Positions 20,700 through 34,216 of a stretch of 64,000 nucleotides of DNA are shown here, one piece after another. The stretch spans positions 3,187,070 through 3,251,069 of the forward strand of contig JAJEKV010000036.1 of the NCBI GenBank assembly GCA_021234155.1, in the 5' to 3' direction. The stretch is from Isoetes taiwanensis. Its lineage: Eukaryota > Streptophyta > Lycopodiopsida > Isoetales > Isoetaceae. The first letter of the stretch is position 1; each line of letters begins with the position of its first letter. The notes below the pieces were generated by a model, which saw only the letters and a program-made list of their open reading frames with translations, was not told the origin of the DNA and did no database searches. Made by a program: the position numbers and the translations under genes.

Positions 20700-22190
20700 T
20701 TTTACTCTACACAAGTATATGCTCTGATGGTATCAAATCTTATGCAAGCTTGTATTTGTAGGGCAAGGAAATAACTTGGGTGAATGCTATCATTGATCAT
20801 ATCTTTGATGTGGCTTTAATGAATGGCAGAGGTTTGTGCTTATATTTAACATTTTAGTTTAAAAACACTAATTATTCTCAATATCTCTACTTATACGTGT
20901 TGCTATATTTTCAGCCAATTTATTTGTATATGTCTACCTATATTTTCAGTTGATTTACAAGTTAGATCAAATTAAGCAGTTTAAGCTATCAATGGTTGAT
21001 TTCAAGAACGTTGACAGTGAACCCCATGGCGGTTTGAAGTCCTGTCAAACTTTTCTAGCCTTTACATTTGCTCAGAAAATATATTCGCATCGATCCGAGA
21101 CATCGGATCGCCATTCTAGAATGGGACGAGCATGCATGTCATGCATGCATGCGGGCGGCGCATGCCCGTTTTGGGTTGGGAGTTCGCTATTTCAGGCGTG
21201 TTTCTGCATCCACGTCTCATCGGCGCTTCCTCTTCTCTCAGCAGTACCTTATTCTCTTTGAACCCACCCTCCCCCCCTTCTTTGTTTATTGTACAAGTTC
21301 TGTTTATCATGTTTTTCCACCCGCTGGGTGATGCTTTTTTTCCACCCGCTGGGTGATGCTATTCTCTGGTATGTTTCTCGTTTGTTGTGTTGGTGATGTG
21401 CAGGTACAGGTTGGCGAGCGGCATCCGTTTCGACTTCTCCATGCGGGGGTTTTTGGGAGCGATTCTATGCCTTACGTTTGTCTAAGCCCCTTGCCGAAGG
21501 CTTATCACTAGGGTTTTTCCTCGAAAACCCGAAAGGGCGGGGTTTTTTAATCCCGGTGATAAGCTTTCGGCAGGTACATCAGCCACTCATCTATTAGCAT
21601 TGTATTTGTTTTGGGGTCCAAATGATATAATTGGATTTTCCCTTTATTTTTCGTGGGTAGTTCGCATGTGTGCGGCTACCCACTGTCCACCATTGTAGAA
21701 AATCTGCTGAGATGAATGAGAAGCCTATCTATGCGCTTTGTTGGTTTCTTGCGAGTCCCATTCTAGAATGACATATAATGAGGTCCTTCTATCACACAAA
21801 AGCCCAACGTACAAACTTGCAAGTTTCATGTCTGCGTAGTTCTTTGCTGTATTATGATAGAATACGACAAGCTTGGAAACACATATGTTGTATAGATGTT
21901 TTTCCAGTTATTGGTTATGTCTTGCTTAGATATGTGGAAACTACTACACATAAGCGTATAATGTTTCAACATTATCTACAAAAACTATAATGTTAGTGTA
22001 CATTCTTTCAGCTATCCACCATTTCAAATCTATTCCATTAAATCTATTCTGTTTCTAGCTTGCACAAAAGAATCTCATCAAATAGGCAAGAAATCCAAGG
22101 CATAAAGGTACTCATTCTATCGAAAGATGGAGATTCTGCCGAAAGTTGCACACATAATTATGAAAGTTATACGTCGAGTAAAAACACACG
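20700..22190. other. Intergenic DNA with small duplications, no gene seen
   Basis: It contains nested GCATGC-rich palindromic DNA at 21125-21170 and a 28-bp tandem duplication, TTTTTCCACCCGCTGGGTGA, at about 21311-21362. No open frame is recognisable as a protein. It ends just before the Helitron terminus. Confidence 0.45.
21492..21572. repeat. 81-nt hairpin with 17-bp near-perfect stem
   Basis: TGCCGAAGGCTTATCAC at 21492-21508 pairs with GTGATAAGCTTTCGGCA at 21556-21572, with one mismatch. The loop holds CTCGAAAACCCGAAAGGGCG and GGGTTTTT/AACCC words that can pair further. It could be a tiny foldback element or an excised-element footprint. I cannot name it. Confidence 0.6.
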
Positions 22191-22232
22191 CCAGGACATT
22201 AGCCCGGCAACGCCGGGCACACGTTTACTAGT
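22190..22232 (+). mobile_element. Helitron 3' terminus
   Basis: A GC hairpin GCCCGGC-AAC-GCCGGGC at 22202-22218 is followed 9 nt later by CTAGT at 22228-22232 and then T. A short GC-rich hairpin about 10 nt before a terminal CTRRT, inserted before a T, is the diagnostic Helitron 3' end. No Rep/helicase coding sequence is visible upstream and I could not place the TC start, so this is probably a non-autonomous copy. Confidence 0.65.
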
Positions 22233-22479
22233 TGTTACTTAAAATGGATCTTGTCAAGTACTATTGTTACCACAAATACATCATGCCAAATTCCACAACT
22301 TAATATACCACAACTTAATATTGTTACTAAAAGTAATGCCGCCAAACTTAAATGCCTAATAATTTTAATCTAACCAAAGTCTTCTTTTGTAAACGAAAAA
22401 AAGGGACCTTTATTACATTGCATAACTCGACCACAAACCCTGGCGTGCCTTTTTGCTAGTTTTTGTGCTTTTTTTAGTT

Positions 22480-22560
22480 GTTGGGTTGCCCCTAGGGGGG
22501 CAAACCCTCGTTTATGAGGGTATGTGGGCATATCCGTGTATATCTTAGCGGATATGCCCG
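22480..22560. repeat. Series of small inverted repeats
   Basis: In 80 bp there are CCCCTAGGGG, CCCTCG-TTTATG-AGGG and an 11-bp inverted repeat (GGGCATATCCG at 22526-22536; CGGATATGCCC at 22549-22559). No function is apparent. Confidence 0.5.
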
Positions 22561-25500
22561 ACATATCTTGGTGGATCTAAAACCGGCTCTTTCCTGTAAA
22601 TGCTAGGTCGCGATCGTTGGTGGTCCATCCCCCGCTTTGTGTTCGAACGAGCAAACCCGGCATCCATTCTATAGGAGATCGGCCCGGATGCAAACGGAAG
22701 CAAGCAAAGATTTAATAATTTGGGTCCGATTTTGCATGGAATCGGCAAAGCTGGTACATTTCAAGGCTTCAAGGTCGCCCATGTATTACATAGCAAAATC
22801 TACATCAAAATCTACATAGCAAATTGGTCTTTCTTCATCTTTCGGACCGGTTATGAGGAAGAGAGTGTACAAATTCCTTGAAACCTACGAGAGTAGGTCC
22901 AGCTTCAAGGGGCAAAGCGAGAAATATGGGTAATTGATGAAGAATCCATCACCATATCCCGAGTTACAGCAGCTCTTTTCAACACTTTCGAAAACTTTGG
23001 GCATGGTGTCATTCGGCGGGGCATTTCTGCGGTCGATCAATGCTTAGCTTCTCATGATGAGAGGCAAAAATGTGGGCCGGTAAGTTTGCAACATGGCTCC
23101 TTGCCTTTTCCTTCTGCCTACCCTTCTTTCTTTCCTTTATCTTTTCTCTCGGTGCATAGGGGAGCAATCATGGCTTTAGGCGTATGGAGCTTGATCTATC
23201 TAACAGGGGAAAGCCGATGGCATCGGCAAGTCACGGAGCGCATGAATAAAGGTAGCCATTGACAAGATATCACAAAATCACTATGTTATGTTATCGCGGG
23301 AGGGTTATAAGAATATCCTCAGTTGATTTATTATATTTGCGGTGATATGCATTTTTGGTTGCGGCCTAGTAAGCTCTCGATAGTATGTGTGCAATACTAA
23401 TTCCTTATGTCTTGATGCTATAGCGTGGATCTTGATACATGATCGTCTATTAGCATCCGGGCTAATGAGCTCTGTAGAATCATTCTTGAAGAAAGCTTCG
23501 GTATGTGTGGTGCCAAATCAATAAATGGCGATAATAGCATATCTTTGAGCAGGGCTATGCTAGCAAATATTCATTGTTATGCTAAGTTTTGGGTGTTGTT
23601 TCTCTGGCGGGAGACTTCGGATGTGGTATGCTCCTCAATCTTGCCGCCAAGCAATTTTGTTCTTTTCTTTTAATGCTTGAATCTTGTTGTAGATTTTTAA
23701 CATCTTTAACTGACCATGTATTGTTTACCATCTTTGATCCATGTTTTAGCTCTAGAATGCTTATTTTAACTCTCCTTGATTTCTATTCCTCTTTTCAAAG
23801 AAACTTCTCATTTGAATATATGCAGGAAACCCTTGGACATGTCAACCTCCAGACCAATCTATCACTGCAAAAGGTGATACGCTTGCATGCAACACTTGGA
23901 GCTGTAATTAATTGAAGAGGCATTGGATGGTGCCATCAGAAGGTAAAACTTCCATTTTCTTATATTAATTCCTTTTGGAACAACCACGTTGGTGGACTCA
24001 ATTCAATATAACGCTATATTTATGTTGCGAGAATATTGGAGATCAACGTTAGGGCCCAATAGTGGGTATGTTAACTTCATTTTTGCTAGACTTTCATGCA
24101 TTGTTGCTGCTCATGACCCCCTTCAAATTTTGCACTACCCATTATATAACATCCCAATATGCAGCCATTTGGATTTGTGGTAATTTGTTGCTTTATTTGC
24201 TCCATTACTTATTTTATGGACATACCATGAGGATTCTTGCACTTGAAACTTCTACACTATTGTGACTTATTGCTTATAAGTATCTTTGTTGTGCTCATGT
24301 TGGAACGTTACTTTGTATGGGCATATATAAACTTCGAGATTCCTTTGATGATTCATTTTCTTACTTAAACTTCCCTTTAGCGGTTTGGTTTTATTTACCG
24401 ACCCTTTGCATGGTGCATTCTTTATATTTACTCATGCTTATTTGTTTTTCTTTGCTTGGGGTGGTGGTTAATATTATCTCATTGGCGGAGCAATTGGTCC
24501 AAGGGTTGGTATAGTGACGACTTTAGGAATTTGCGTAGTATATCACGAAGCATTAAGCGCCTCTCATTGGATCGGCATATTGCGAAGTCGTGTTTAATCA
24601 AATTTGGATGCTCCGATTATCGTTTCCATCGTCATTGAATTGTGCTACCTTTTATGCGGTTCAAAGACTTTGGAGCTTGAAGTCATTGTTTCTTTATGTT
24701 TTTTTCACGTGGCGAAGGGTCCGTTGTAAGATAACCGGAGGATGCGTGAGATAATGCTAGGTATGCAATTTCAAAAATACTCCGCAAAATAGGTCACTTT
24801 TCAAAAATATGTTTGTTGCTTCTGAGTTTTACATCGATCGTAAACTTGTCCATAGTTATAAAATTACGCCGATTTTATGCAAAATCGCGGTAATCGCTAA
24901 CCAAAAGATTTAAAATGACTTGAGTTCATGTTATATGAGAGAGTTACAAAAATTACATCGACTCTTCTTGCATGTTTCATATGTTAGGCGCCTACAATTT
25001 TCTAATTTTCACATTTGTTTCAAGGAAAGGATAATATAGCGACTAAGAGAGAATACTATAAGTGAGTCTGCACCTCATCCATGTCTATAACAGTTATGGA
25101 GGTATGGTGGGTGCAAGATTGCTGCTTGACAAGTGTAGCATAGATGGCGCCGAGTTATTTAAGGAAATGGAAAAAGAGGTGTTATATCTATGATTTGCAA
25201 GATATATTCAGATCATCGCATCGTTGTTGTATCAGCAAAGAACGGAGGCAATCGCCATTCTTCACTTTTTATCGGTTCCTCATTGCTTTCCTAATGCAAC
25301 CAAGTGTATTACCTCAAAGATTTGTTAGCTCTCTCGTCCCTCCTTTTACTAAATCGGGTTGTATGGGTTAAGGCTTGATGAATTTATGTCAACTATGTGT
25401 GGTTAGATTATTTGCCGATGCACGATGCACTTGAAACGGGCGGAGATTATGCGTAATCAAGGACTACTAAGTCAATTTTGTCCTATAGCTTCTAAAATAT

Positions 25501-28500
25501 CCGGATACTCTTCTCTTCATCCTTATAATGTACGCTCTTCTTGCTATAGTATTTACCGAATTGTGCATCCGGTACTAGTAACTTGAGTGAAGTTGTGATG
25601 TCCGAGATGGGTTTTATTGATTCTTGAATAAAGGAGTTATGCATACGTGCAAGGCAATGCAAAGATCACAGCGCATACCATGGAGCTTGCAATCCATGTG
25701 ACAATCGCTTATTTGTTTATTTGTTTATTTTGCATGTTCGATCTTCGGCTTCTTCACTTTTGTAGCGTGCAAAGGAAGATCTTTAAGCCTTAACCACCAT
25801 GCCGTTCTGAAATGTTCCACATATCTTTGAAGGCCTCTTATTAGTGTAAGATGTGTCATACGAACTTCCACACTACAAATGGGTACAAATGCTTCTGGAC
25901 AAATGTCCATTCCCAACCTATCGTGCTATGAAAGTGTGTATTTGCCTTGGCTCAGACATTAGATTCCAACAAGTTTTATGAGACAATATTCCAGAGTGCC
26001 AGCTTGGTAAAGACGTCCCTTATCTCTGCAAGTGACATAAATTTGGCATATATGTGTCTAGACCAAAGTGCCAACAAGGAGAGATCTTTCGCATCCCATT
26101 TGTTGAACGTGTGTATTTCTTGGATTGATTTTTCGCCATCACCGAGGCATAAACAAATGTTGTGGCATTTGGAGGTAACGTTCTACTATCTCCCCAAAAT
26201 GCTACTTCACCATATCCATAATAAACATTTCCTGCAATGCAAGAGACAACACTACTTGACTTGCTTGTGCTAGATGATTAAATGAAATTAATAGCCAACC
26301 CTACTAAAGAAACGACCTCAAATTTGCATGGAGCCGAACATGTGTTTCTGCTTTTTTCTTCTCTTTTTCTTTAATATGGTGCCTCTTACAGAAAACATCG
26401 CTCAAAAACACCATTAATTATGTGTTAGTAGTTTAGAAATGCTCCTTAAATTTCTTTTTGCAAAATAAGCATGCACTTGCCAAGCCTTTTTATGCGTATC
26501 CTTATGAACGACCAATGATAGACATAAACATATCGACATAGGTACTAGTTTGGGATAGATATGATTTAATAGGGGCTACCTACAAATATAATTATGATGC
26601 TTCTCGAAGGAAACATTGAATTTGGCTTATCTAAATGGAGTTGTTTGGCATTGTTCGTGGATTGGATAATATAAATGCCATTCTTAGAAGTGAACTTCGT
26701 TTTGTTGTTCCCATGTGCATGAGCAATAGCATTGGGTAATGTAAATGCCATTACTGTGTAAAGTCACAATGCAATGTCCTCTAAGATGTGGAATGCTATG
26801 GATTTGTGAATTTATTGCAACATCAAACTTTTATCAATTTATTGCTCATAAGGTTCTATGAATTTCTATGTTAGTTGAATGTCATTGTTTTAGGAAAATC
26901 TAAGAAAAAACACAAAAAATATGCTTGCTACATGAAAAAACTAGTTAATTTAGCTTCTCGGATGCTATGCAGTGAAGCTTTGATAAGGTTAACGTACAAC
27001 CTGCTGAAATGTAAATTCTAGCATTTGCAATACCTTTGAATTTCATCGTCATACAAGTAAATCTACCAAATTTCTAGGTCCTATAATAGTTTTTTTTCCC
27101 TCTCCTCTCTCTTTGAACACTTACGTTTTACATATTATATATGTCACGCACATCCTAGAGCACAGGCCACATACCATGTTATGCTCATGATAGTTGATAA
27201 ATATTGGTCGAATCTTGAAGTTCTAGATTTCATTTGTTAAACATGCAACACATTCATAACTCTAGCAATTTTTCAAAGAATCTTCATATAAGCCTGAAGC
27301 TCAAATTTAGATGATGCCTTTATTTCTAAATATCCCAAATTGCAATCTTGAATTAGATACCATACAAAATACACAACATTTGCATACGATATTGAGAATC
27401 TAAGGGCATCTTGATAGAATCTCGACCAATATTTCAATAATGGTCAAACCCTAAAGAATGTTGGAGAATCGGAGGAACTCTAATTGAATTTAGACTTTTA
27501 AACTTGACGTCTTAATTTTGAAGTTTAGGAAGACTTCATATGATCTAAAGGAATCCAAAGGAATCTTCATGAGATCTTTAGGAATCTAGGGGAATCTTGA
27601 TAAAACCTTGAAGAATCTAACGGGATCTTCATAGAATCTAAGGGAATCCAAGAGAACCTACATAGAATCGTGGGGAATTAGTTGAATCTTGGCAATCTCG
27701 AGAATCCAGGGAATCTCAAGAGAATCTTGGAGAATCTATGGAAAATTTTTGAGAATCTAGGGGAATGCAAGGGAATCGTCATAATTTCGTTGAGGATATA
27801 GTGAATTCTAGGGGAATCTTTATAAAATCTGAATTAATCTAGAAGAATGTATATAGAATATTGAGGAATATATGCGAATCTTGGAATAGTCTTTGGGATT
27901 CTAGAACCTTAAAAATCTAGGGGAATCTTCCACATTGCTGTATTTTGCAGGGTCGACTTCATGCAGTCCTTCATAGTTTTTCGGTAATGCTTGATGGTCA
28001 ATTCACCACTTTCTAGAAGCACTACAACTTAAAGAAAATGCAGGGCTCCAAGGAATTGAACCCTGGCTGAGACTTATAACTTCGCCTTGATCTATTTGTT
28101 GGGCCTCTATATTGTTAATCAACAGCTATGTCTTGTCAGTATCCATTTGTTTTCAACATGTACGTGAATTATAAAAGATTTTGACCAATTTCAAGTCGTC
28201 TGCTTCTTCAACTTCGTCATGTGGGAAAACATTTCACGAACAATACAAGAATATCATCAGCAAGGTTTATTATATTTTGCATTCAATTGACACTGCATGA
28301 TCAAGACATGATGAAGACAATGAAACCAGCATTGTTTAGCCATAAAAATAATTTTGACTCTATGTTTAATTGTGGATATTAATTCGAGTTCTGTAATAGT
28401 TTATAAGCTCATAGGGGCATACTTTTTTGCAATGTGTGGTAGAATGGGGAATTCATTGCAATCTCTCATGACCCTTGATTGAATTGGAGTTCTAGGTGAC

Positions 28501-29090
28501 CATCTCGTCAGATTGCTTGCTAATTATTATTCAAGCTTGGATGCAAAGAAACCGGGCATATAAGAAAATTACAAGACCTACAATATATACATGCACCGTC
28601 CATTCCGCAAATAACAATTTGAAATAGGGAATGCATCCAATGAATTGTACAATAGAATGCAAAAGCGTATGCCTAAAGCTTTTATCCCGATGCGCTCCAC
28701 AACCAAACAAACAAACAATGAGATATTCGATGTGTTTGCGGCCCACAGCTTCGATTTATGTGAGATACTTTTCGCTTGCCCTAAAGAAAGCTTTATTTCA
28801 GATCATTGTATTCACCAAATTCGTGTGTTCTTTTTATTTTACTGAGGTTCTCGAACTCTTTGGTCGCATTTTGGAAGATAAATGTAGGTCGTCTGACTAC
28901 AGAGAATTCTGTTTCCAAATGTTTAGGTTTATAGTTTTGAATTGATTGTCAAAACATGACTTTGAACTATGATTTAAGCCACTTCACCCTCCGGCCATGG
29001 AGGGCAACCCTCCGTGGGCAGCACCTTGTTAGATTTGTTCTTACCGGCAAACCCTTTCTGCGAGAGCACCTGTTTTACTTTTGTTTAACA
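22560..29090. other. 6.5-kb stretch without a recognised gene
   Basis: Short frames only. Parts near 22.8-23.3 kb and 25.05-25.38 kb have gene-like composition (for example a frame reading ARLLLDKCSIDGAELFKEME near 25111) but no known domain, and frames close quickly. A low-complexity region is listed separately at 27.39-27.93 kb. The rest is ordinary AT-rich DNA. Confidence 0.4.
27390..27930. repeat. Degenerate GGAATCTT-type tandem repeat
   Basis: The words GGGAATCTT, AGAATCTA and GGAATCTAG recur every 15-30 bp for about 540 bp, with variants such as CATAGAATCTAAGGGAATCC. It is non-coding and probably an old minisatellite. Confidence 0.7.
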
Positions 29091-29097
29091 GGCAAAA

Positions 29098-29249
29098 ATG
29101 CCAAAAAAGAGTGAAAGCCCTGGTTCGGTTAGGTATTCGATCATGATCTCCAGGAATAGACGGTCTTCAAAATTCGATGGCCGTTCTGGACCGTCGCCTG
29201 GGTCAGAGCAGATGATGCATGGGTCGTCACCTTATGATGCTCCACAGAG
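29098..29249 (+). CDS. Putative short first exon (unknown protein or upstream ORF)
   Basis: ATG at 29098 opens a frame reading MPKKSESPGSVRYSIMISRN and ending SSPYDAPQ before a donor AG|GTAAAT at 29250. It ends in phase 2. The next candidate exon (31646-31723) keeps that frame. The peptide is basic and Ser/Pro-rich with no recognised domain. It lies 5 kb upstream of, and on the same strand as, the SINE-like gene. It could be the leader region of that transcript, holding an upstream ORF, or a separate small gene. The exon is partly triplicated downstream. Confidence 0.4.
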
Positions 29250-29331
29250 GTAAATCAGGGTTTTTCTTAGCTCCTATTTATCGTAGCTCTCTTTCAGCCT
29301 TAATTAAGATCATATTCAAGATCATAGTTCA

Positions 29332-30690
29332 CGGCAGCACATGATAATTTGAGTTGGATGTGGCGTAAGCCATTCGATCATGATTTACAAGAATAGACGA
29401 TTTTCAGAATTCGATGGCGGTTCTGGACCGTCTCCTAGGTTAGATCAGAAGATGCTCCACAAAGGTATGGATCATCGCCTATAGTTAGATCAGAAGATGC
29501 TCCACAAAGGTAAATCAGGGTTTTCTTAACTCCTATTTATCGTAGCTCTATCCCAGCCTTAACTAAGATCGTATTCAAGATCATAGTTCCCAGCATCACA
29601 GAATATTGACGTCCTGACATTTGAGACGTGATTTACCATGCCATGCCATTTGCATTTCGGATTCTCACTTTAGTAACGGCCAACATGTCTATTTGCCCAG
29701 ATTTTGTTCTTTAATCTGCACAAATTGATGCTGAGATGTGATGTCGTGAGTTCTAGCTGCAAAGGCATGTGCAATGCATTCCTCAGTAAAAACCTCTGCA
29801 TGACATGATTAAAAGTTTTATCTGATGAACAGGGCCTGAGTGATAATTTCTCTGGTGCTAGCCTTTATATGGCAATTACACAGTCAATGCACCTGCATAT
29901 GGCTATGACTCTTTTACATTAATCATTGGAATTTGAAAAACCAAAACGTTCCTCTCCTTTGATGTTGGGCACTGACACATTGTATAATATGTGTTGGATG
30001 TGGCTTAAGCCATTCGGCAGCACATGATAATTTGAGTTGGATGTGGCTTAAGCCATTCGATCATGATTTACAAGAATAGACGATTTTCAGAATTCGATGG
30101 TGGTTCTGGACCGTCTCCTAGGTTAGATCAGAAGATGCTCCACAGAAGATGCTCCACAAAGGTATGGATCATCGCCTATGGTTAGATCAGAAGATGCTCC
30201 ACAAAGGTAAATCAGGGTTTTATTAACTCCTATTTATCGTAGCTCTATCCCAGCCTTAACTAAGATCGTATTCAAGATCATAGTTCCCAGCATCACAGAA
30301 TATTGACGTCCTGACATTTGAGACGTGATTTACCATGCCATGCCATTTGCATTTCGGATTCTCACTTTAATATCGGCCAACATGTCTATTTGCCCAGATT
30401 TTGTTCTTTAATCTGCACAAATTGATGCTGAGATGTGATGTCGTGAGTTCTAGCTGCAAAGGCATGTGCAATGCATTCCTCAGTAAAAACCTCTGCATGA
30501 CATGATTAAAAGTTTTATCTGATGAACAGGGCCTGAGTGATAATTTCTCTGGTGCTAGCCTTTATATGGCAATTACACAGTCAATGCACCTGCATATGGC
30601 TATGACTCTTTTACATTAATCATTGGAATTTGAAAAACCAAAACGTTCCTTTCCTTTGATGTTGGGCACTGACACATTGTATAATATAGT
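29332..30690 (+). repeat. 683-bp tandem duplication including exon debris
   Basis: CGGCAGCACATGATAATTTG starts at 29332 and 30015. The two copies are nearly identical up to CATTGTATAATAT near 29990 and 30690. Each copy contains a decayed version of the exon at 29133-29249 (GATTTTCAGAATTCGATGG, ending CTCCACAAAGGTAAATCAGG) with stops. The last 60-odd bp of that exon are further duplicated in each. Confidence 0.85.
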
Positions 30691-31645
30691 GCTCTAGTCA
30701 GAATTTGGGGTGACTATTTAGGACAATAGTGGTAGTCAATCCCATTTTGATCTACATACCTTGCTGCTACTGTGTTGCAGAACCAAAACTTCTATACGAA
30801 GCAGCATTCTGTCTCCCTAATGTGGCTAGGCATCGCTCCTTCAGCCTGCCATTTCCTTTCTATGTTTCCCTTAATCAATTATTATCAGCTCATTATGTTT
30901 GCAAACTGATAAAGAGCTCAATTCTTGGTTCGCTTCTGGAGTTTTGACGCTGCATATGCTTTTTAAGCTTCCTATCTTTTCTTGGATTATAGGGTCTACG
31001 CTAATACTCAGTATAATAGTGCTTCTCAATCCCTAAATTAGTGGCAGGCATAGGCATACTCTGCATAGCCATAATCTCTAAATTGCTTATACTCTGCATA
31101 GGCATCCTCTAAACTAGTGGCTAGACGGAGTATTATAGTTTGGCAGCTCCCCAATTCCAGGCAGTTGCATTAGTTAGAATATATTTGTCATATTTAAGGC
31201 TGTGCATATGCTGAGTATAATAGGATACCTCTACATAGGGATCCTCTAAACTATTGACTAAGCTTCCCAAGGAGTACGAATGCAATAGAATTGATAATCC
31301 CTTTTTGGAACAGTTGACTATCCATTTGGCATTACTTAATTTGCTTATTTGAAATTATTTTCTTGGTTTAGGCTTAGTGTGATTTAGCTATACCATGTTT
31401 GAAAATTTATTGCTCGTGTCCTTTCAAGAAAGTCTTGTTGCCTCCAACTTCAAAAAGTGCATGAGTCCTGTAGCGAACCCTCAGCCTGCCTTAACCTGCT
31501 GCAGTCTTGTCCACGAACTTTCTTAGTATTTTGTTTTGTGGGTAATGTCTAACTATCTAATTCTTTCTTATTGTAACTTCCAGTTTTAAGATACTTGGTT
31601 GAGGGTTTCTTATTACACTTATGGATGATGTGTAGGATTTTGCAG

Positions 31646-31723
31646 GCAGCTCACTTGGGTGGAAAGATTAGCTCTTAAGGGTCTTTATTCTGGTTTAAAT
31701 GGAAGCCTTTCTGGAATTCTGGC
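31646..31723 (+). CDS. Putative second short exon
   Basis: TTTTGCAG|G acceptor at 31645 and GGC|GTAAGT donor at 31724 enclose 78 bp, exactly 26 codons. Joined in phase 2 to the exon ending at 29249, it reads RQLTWVERLALKGLYSGLNG then SLSGILA. If spliced on to the TTTGCAG acceptor at 34202, the frame would end in a TGA shortly after the SINE-like ATG and overlap it in another frame. That would make the whole a possible overlapping upstream ORF. This is inference from splice consensus only. Confidence 0.4.
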
Positions 31724-31729
31724 GTAAGT

Positions 31730-34202
31730 GCTTTCTTTACAGGTTATAAATTTCCATAGAAAACTCAACTTTACTTCGTGTCAAAGGCATGACCATATGA
31801 AGACATAGTATTTTAGACAAGTTATGGAATAGGCAAACAATGGTTAGTACTGCTAAGAACATCCACATCCGCCTGAATTTTTGGTGCTTGTCACCAGCAG
31901 GTTAGCTAATGCACCTGCTCGAATTGTTTAAGCATGAATGCAAGGGAAGGAGGTACAGAGAAGGACGGCCCTAAGTGAAGTTATTTATGTCCTCTAGAAC
32001 TTGGTAGGATGTAAAGGATTATGGAACTTGTTAAGTACGGAGCTACTTAAAATATTTCCAGAGAATCTTAATTCAATTGCTGGTTTGCCCCTGAAACCTC
32101 TTGTATTGCAACCTCTTGTATTTTCCTGTCATTACATAGCTTAACACATTGGTTGTTCTTACTTGGTAAAACTGGCCATTGAAACCATCACATGATTAAA
32201 ATTAAATTCTAATAAGGAATACAACCACATCTACTACCAGCTTCTACAAAATTCTGCTCATAATAGCCATGATATATTATGAAAATAACAAAAATAGAGG
32301 GCCCAGTACAACTGCATACAGTCCCAGATATGGTGAAATGCTTGCACACACTGTTTACTACGATCAATGGTACAGATTTATGTAAATGAGATTGTGATGC
32401 GTGAGATTGGGATGCTGAATCCTAGTGGGCAGAGAGGATAAGCTGCCACTCAATAGTGCAGAACCAGTCGAGAGAAAGGGCGTCTCGGCCATACAGTCCA
32501 ACAATACAATGAGAACATCAATGTGTTGCGAGGGAGATGTCTAAGGATTATTTTTATTTAACTGTTAGTTTGTCTCATTTGGAGTTATGAGATTCAGTGG
32601 TTGAATGATCATCTTCAGGAAGGCAATATGCTTGCTGCTTATGGAAGTCAGGCTTGTTTCAATAAATTAAGATCATGAATGATATTAGGCTGTGCTATTG
32701 GTTTAGTGGCAAGCTGTAAGAATTCTACGAGTGAACTGGTAGACTAGGACCAGCTTCAAAGGTTCAAGAAAAGTACAAGTTGTGGGGATTCTCTAAATGG
32801 ACTAGTTAGACTTGCATTAGCTTCAAAAGTTTAAAAGTTTAATGCGTATTCGCATGAGCATTGGTGCTAAAGTTTGTATCACACATCATCTAACATCTAA
32901 GCATAGTTAGCCATGGATGCTTTATTGAAAATGGCTTTCTCTTGCAGCACATAAAAGAGGAATAGCACATGAAAGAGATATGTTCCATAAGTTACAAAGA
33001 GAAACAAAAAACTCCTATGGGATTCTATGATTGGACTGGGTACTGCAGTATTTGTAGTAGATGAAAAAGGAATGGGCCATAAGATACTTGTCTCTTACTC
33101 CTGCAATGTGTAATGTGATCTGCAATATCCTAAATAGAAGAGGAAAATAGATTTTTTTTTTGAGAATCGACTTTCAATAGATGTTTATCAATGGTAATAG
33201 CTTTCAAGCTAGCAAACCAATGACTCAGGATTCCTCATTGGATCATTCGCCTAGAGCAAAGTAAGGAAACTTAACTAGCCTACCTAGTAGTAGTTAAAAT
33301 GCACCTAAAATTTGTTGATGAGGTACTTTTGTAGTTTATCTATGTAGAAGACCACTAGATGAACAAGAATTTGGTTCGATGTTAGACATCAAAGATTGTT
33401 ATCAATCTATAAGGACCCTATAGTTGTTTCATCAACTAGAAAATGGCCAAACTTAACAAGGTAAATGTATCATTTAGCCAATTGTCCTGGAAGTACCCAG
33501 AAGGAATTGAGTCGTAGGAGTTATAAGCATTGACGTTATACAAAGCAATGCATGTAGGAGCCGGAAAAGTAATGGCTTTCCAGGATGAATGACTTGCTTA
33601 GAGATCCCGACACAACTGATTAACTATTTCTTGTTTCTTTTTCCTTATTGTACGTAGCTTAAGCGATTGAGCCTTGCCTTGATGGGATGTACCACAATTG
33701 TAGTCCTAGTAATCAAGGGATTGAAAGGTTTGGTATTAGTACTCCTAAGGATATGAAATGAAGGGACACCGGAAATGAAAGCTCGACTATGTCTATTCAA
33801 TAGAGAGTGGTGCTTCACATGGTCTTTTAACCATTCTAAATATCTGATGTCTGATGGTGAAATTGTCCTTCATGGCATTCCTCAATTCTGGTGCATCTGT
33901 TCCCTTAATGACATTGGTTGAATTTAAGACACCACCACCGGTTCCTAGACATTGAGGTTCAAAGTGTCCTTACTGCCCCGAATCGAGAATAAGATGTCAA
34001 AACTCCATGCGTAAAACATTATGCTTTTTGATCCGATAATAATTATTGTGGATTCCGAAGTTCTCAAAAAGAGTCTCATGTAAAAGGAATCTGTATTAAT
34101 GGAGTTGACAAGTTGGAGTAGAGTCCTACCTTATTTAATAAGTAGCAAGGGTTCCATAATATTTAAATACTGTAATCTATTAAGAAGAACTTTCATTTGC
34201 AG
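31730..34202 (+). other. Probable intron/5' leader of the SINE-like gene
   Basis: No recognisable coding sequence. It ends in a pyrimidine-poor but plausible acceptor, TTTCATTTGCAG, at 34202, 14 bases before the SINE-like start codon. A poly-T tract lies at 33151-33160. Confidence 0.4.
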
Positions 34203-34216
34203 GAGAAGAATGAAGC

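Noticed and set aside
28040-28080. Possible tRNA T-arm-like GAATTGAACCCTGG
   Set aside because: No acceptor stem, D-arm or anticodon arm can be folded around it. No tRNA or rRNA gene was found anywhere in the window.
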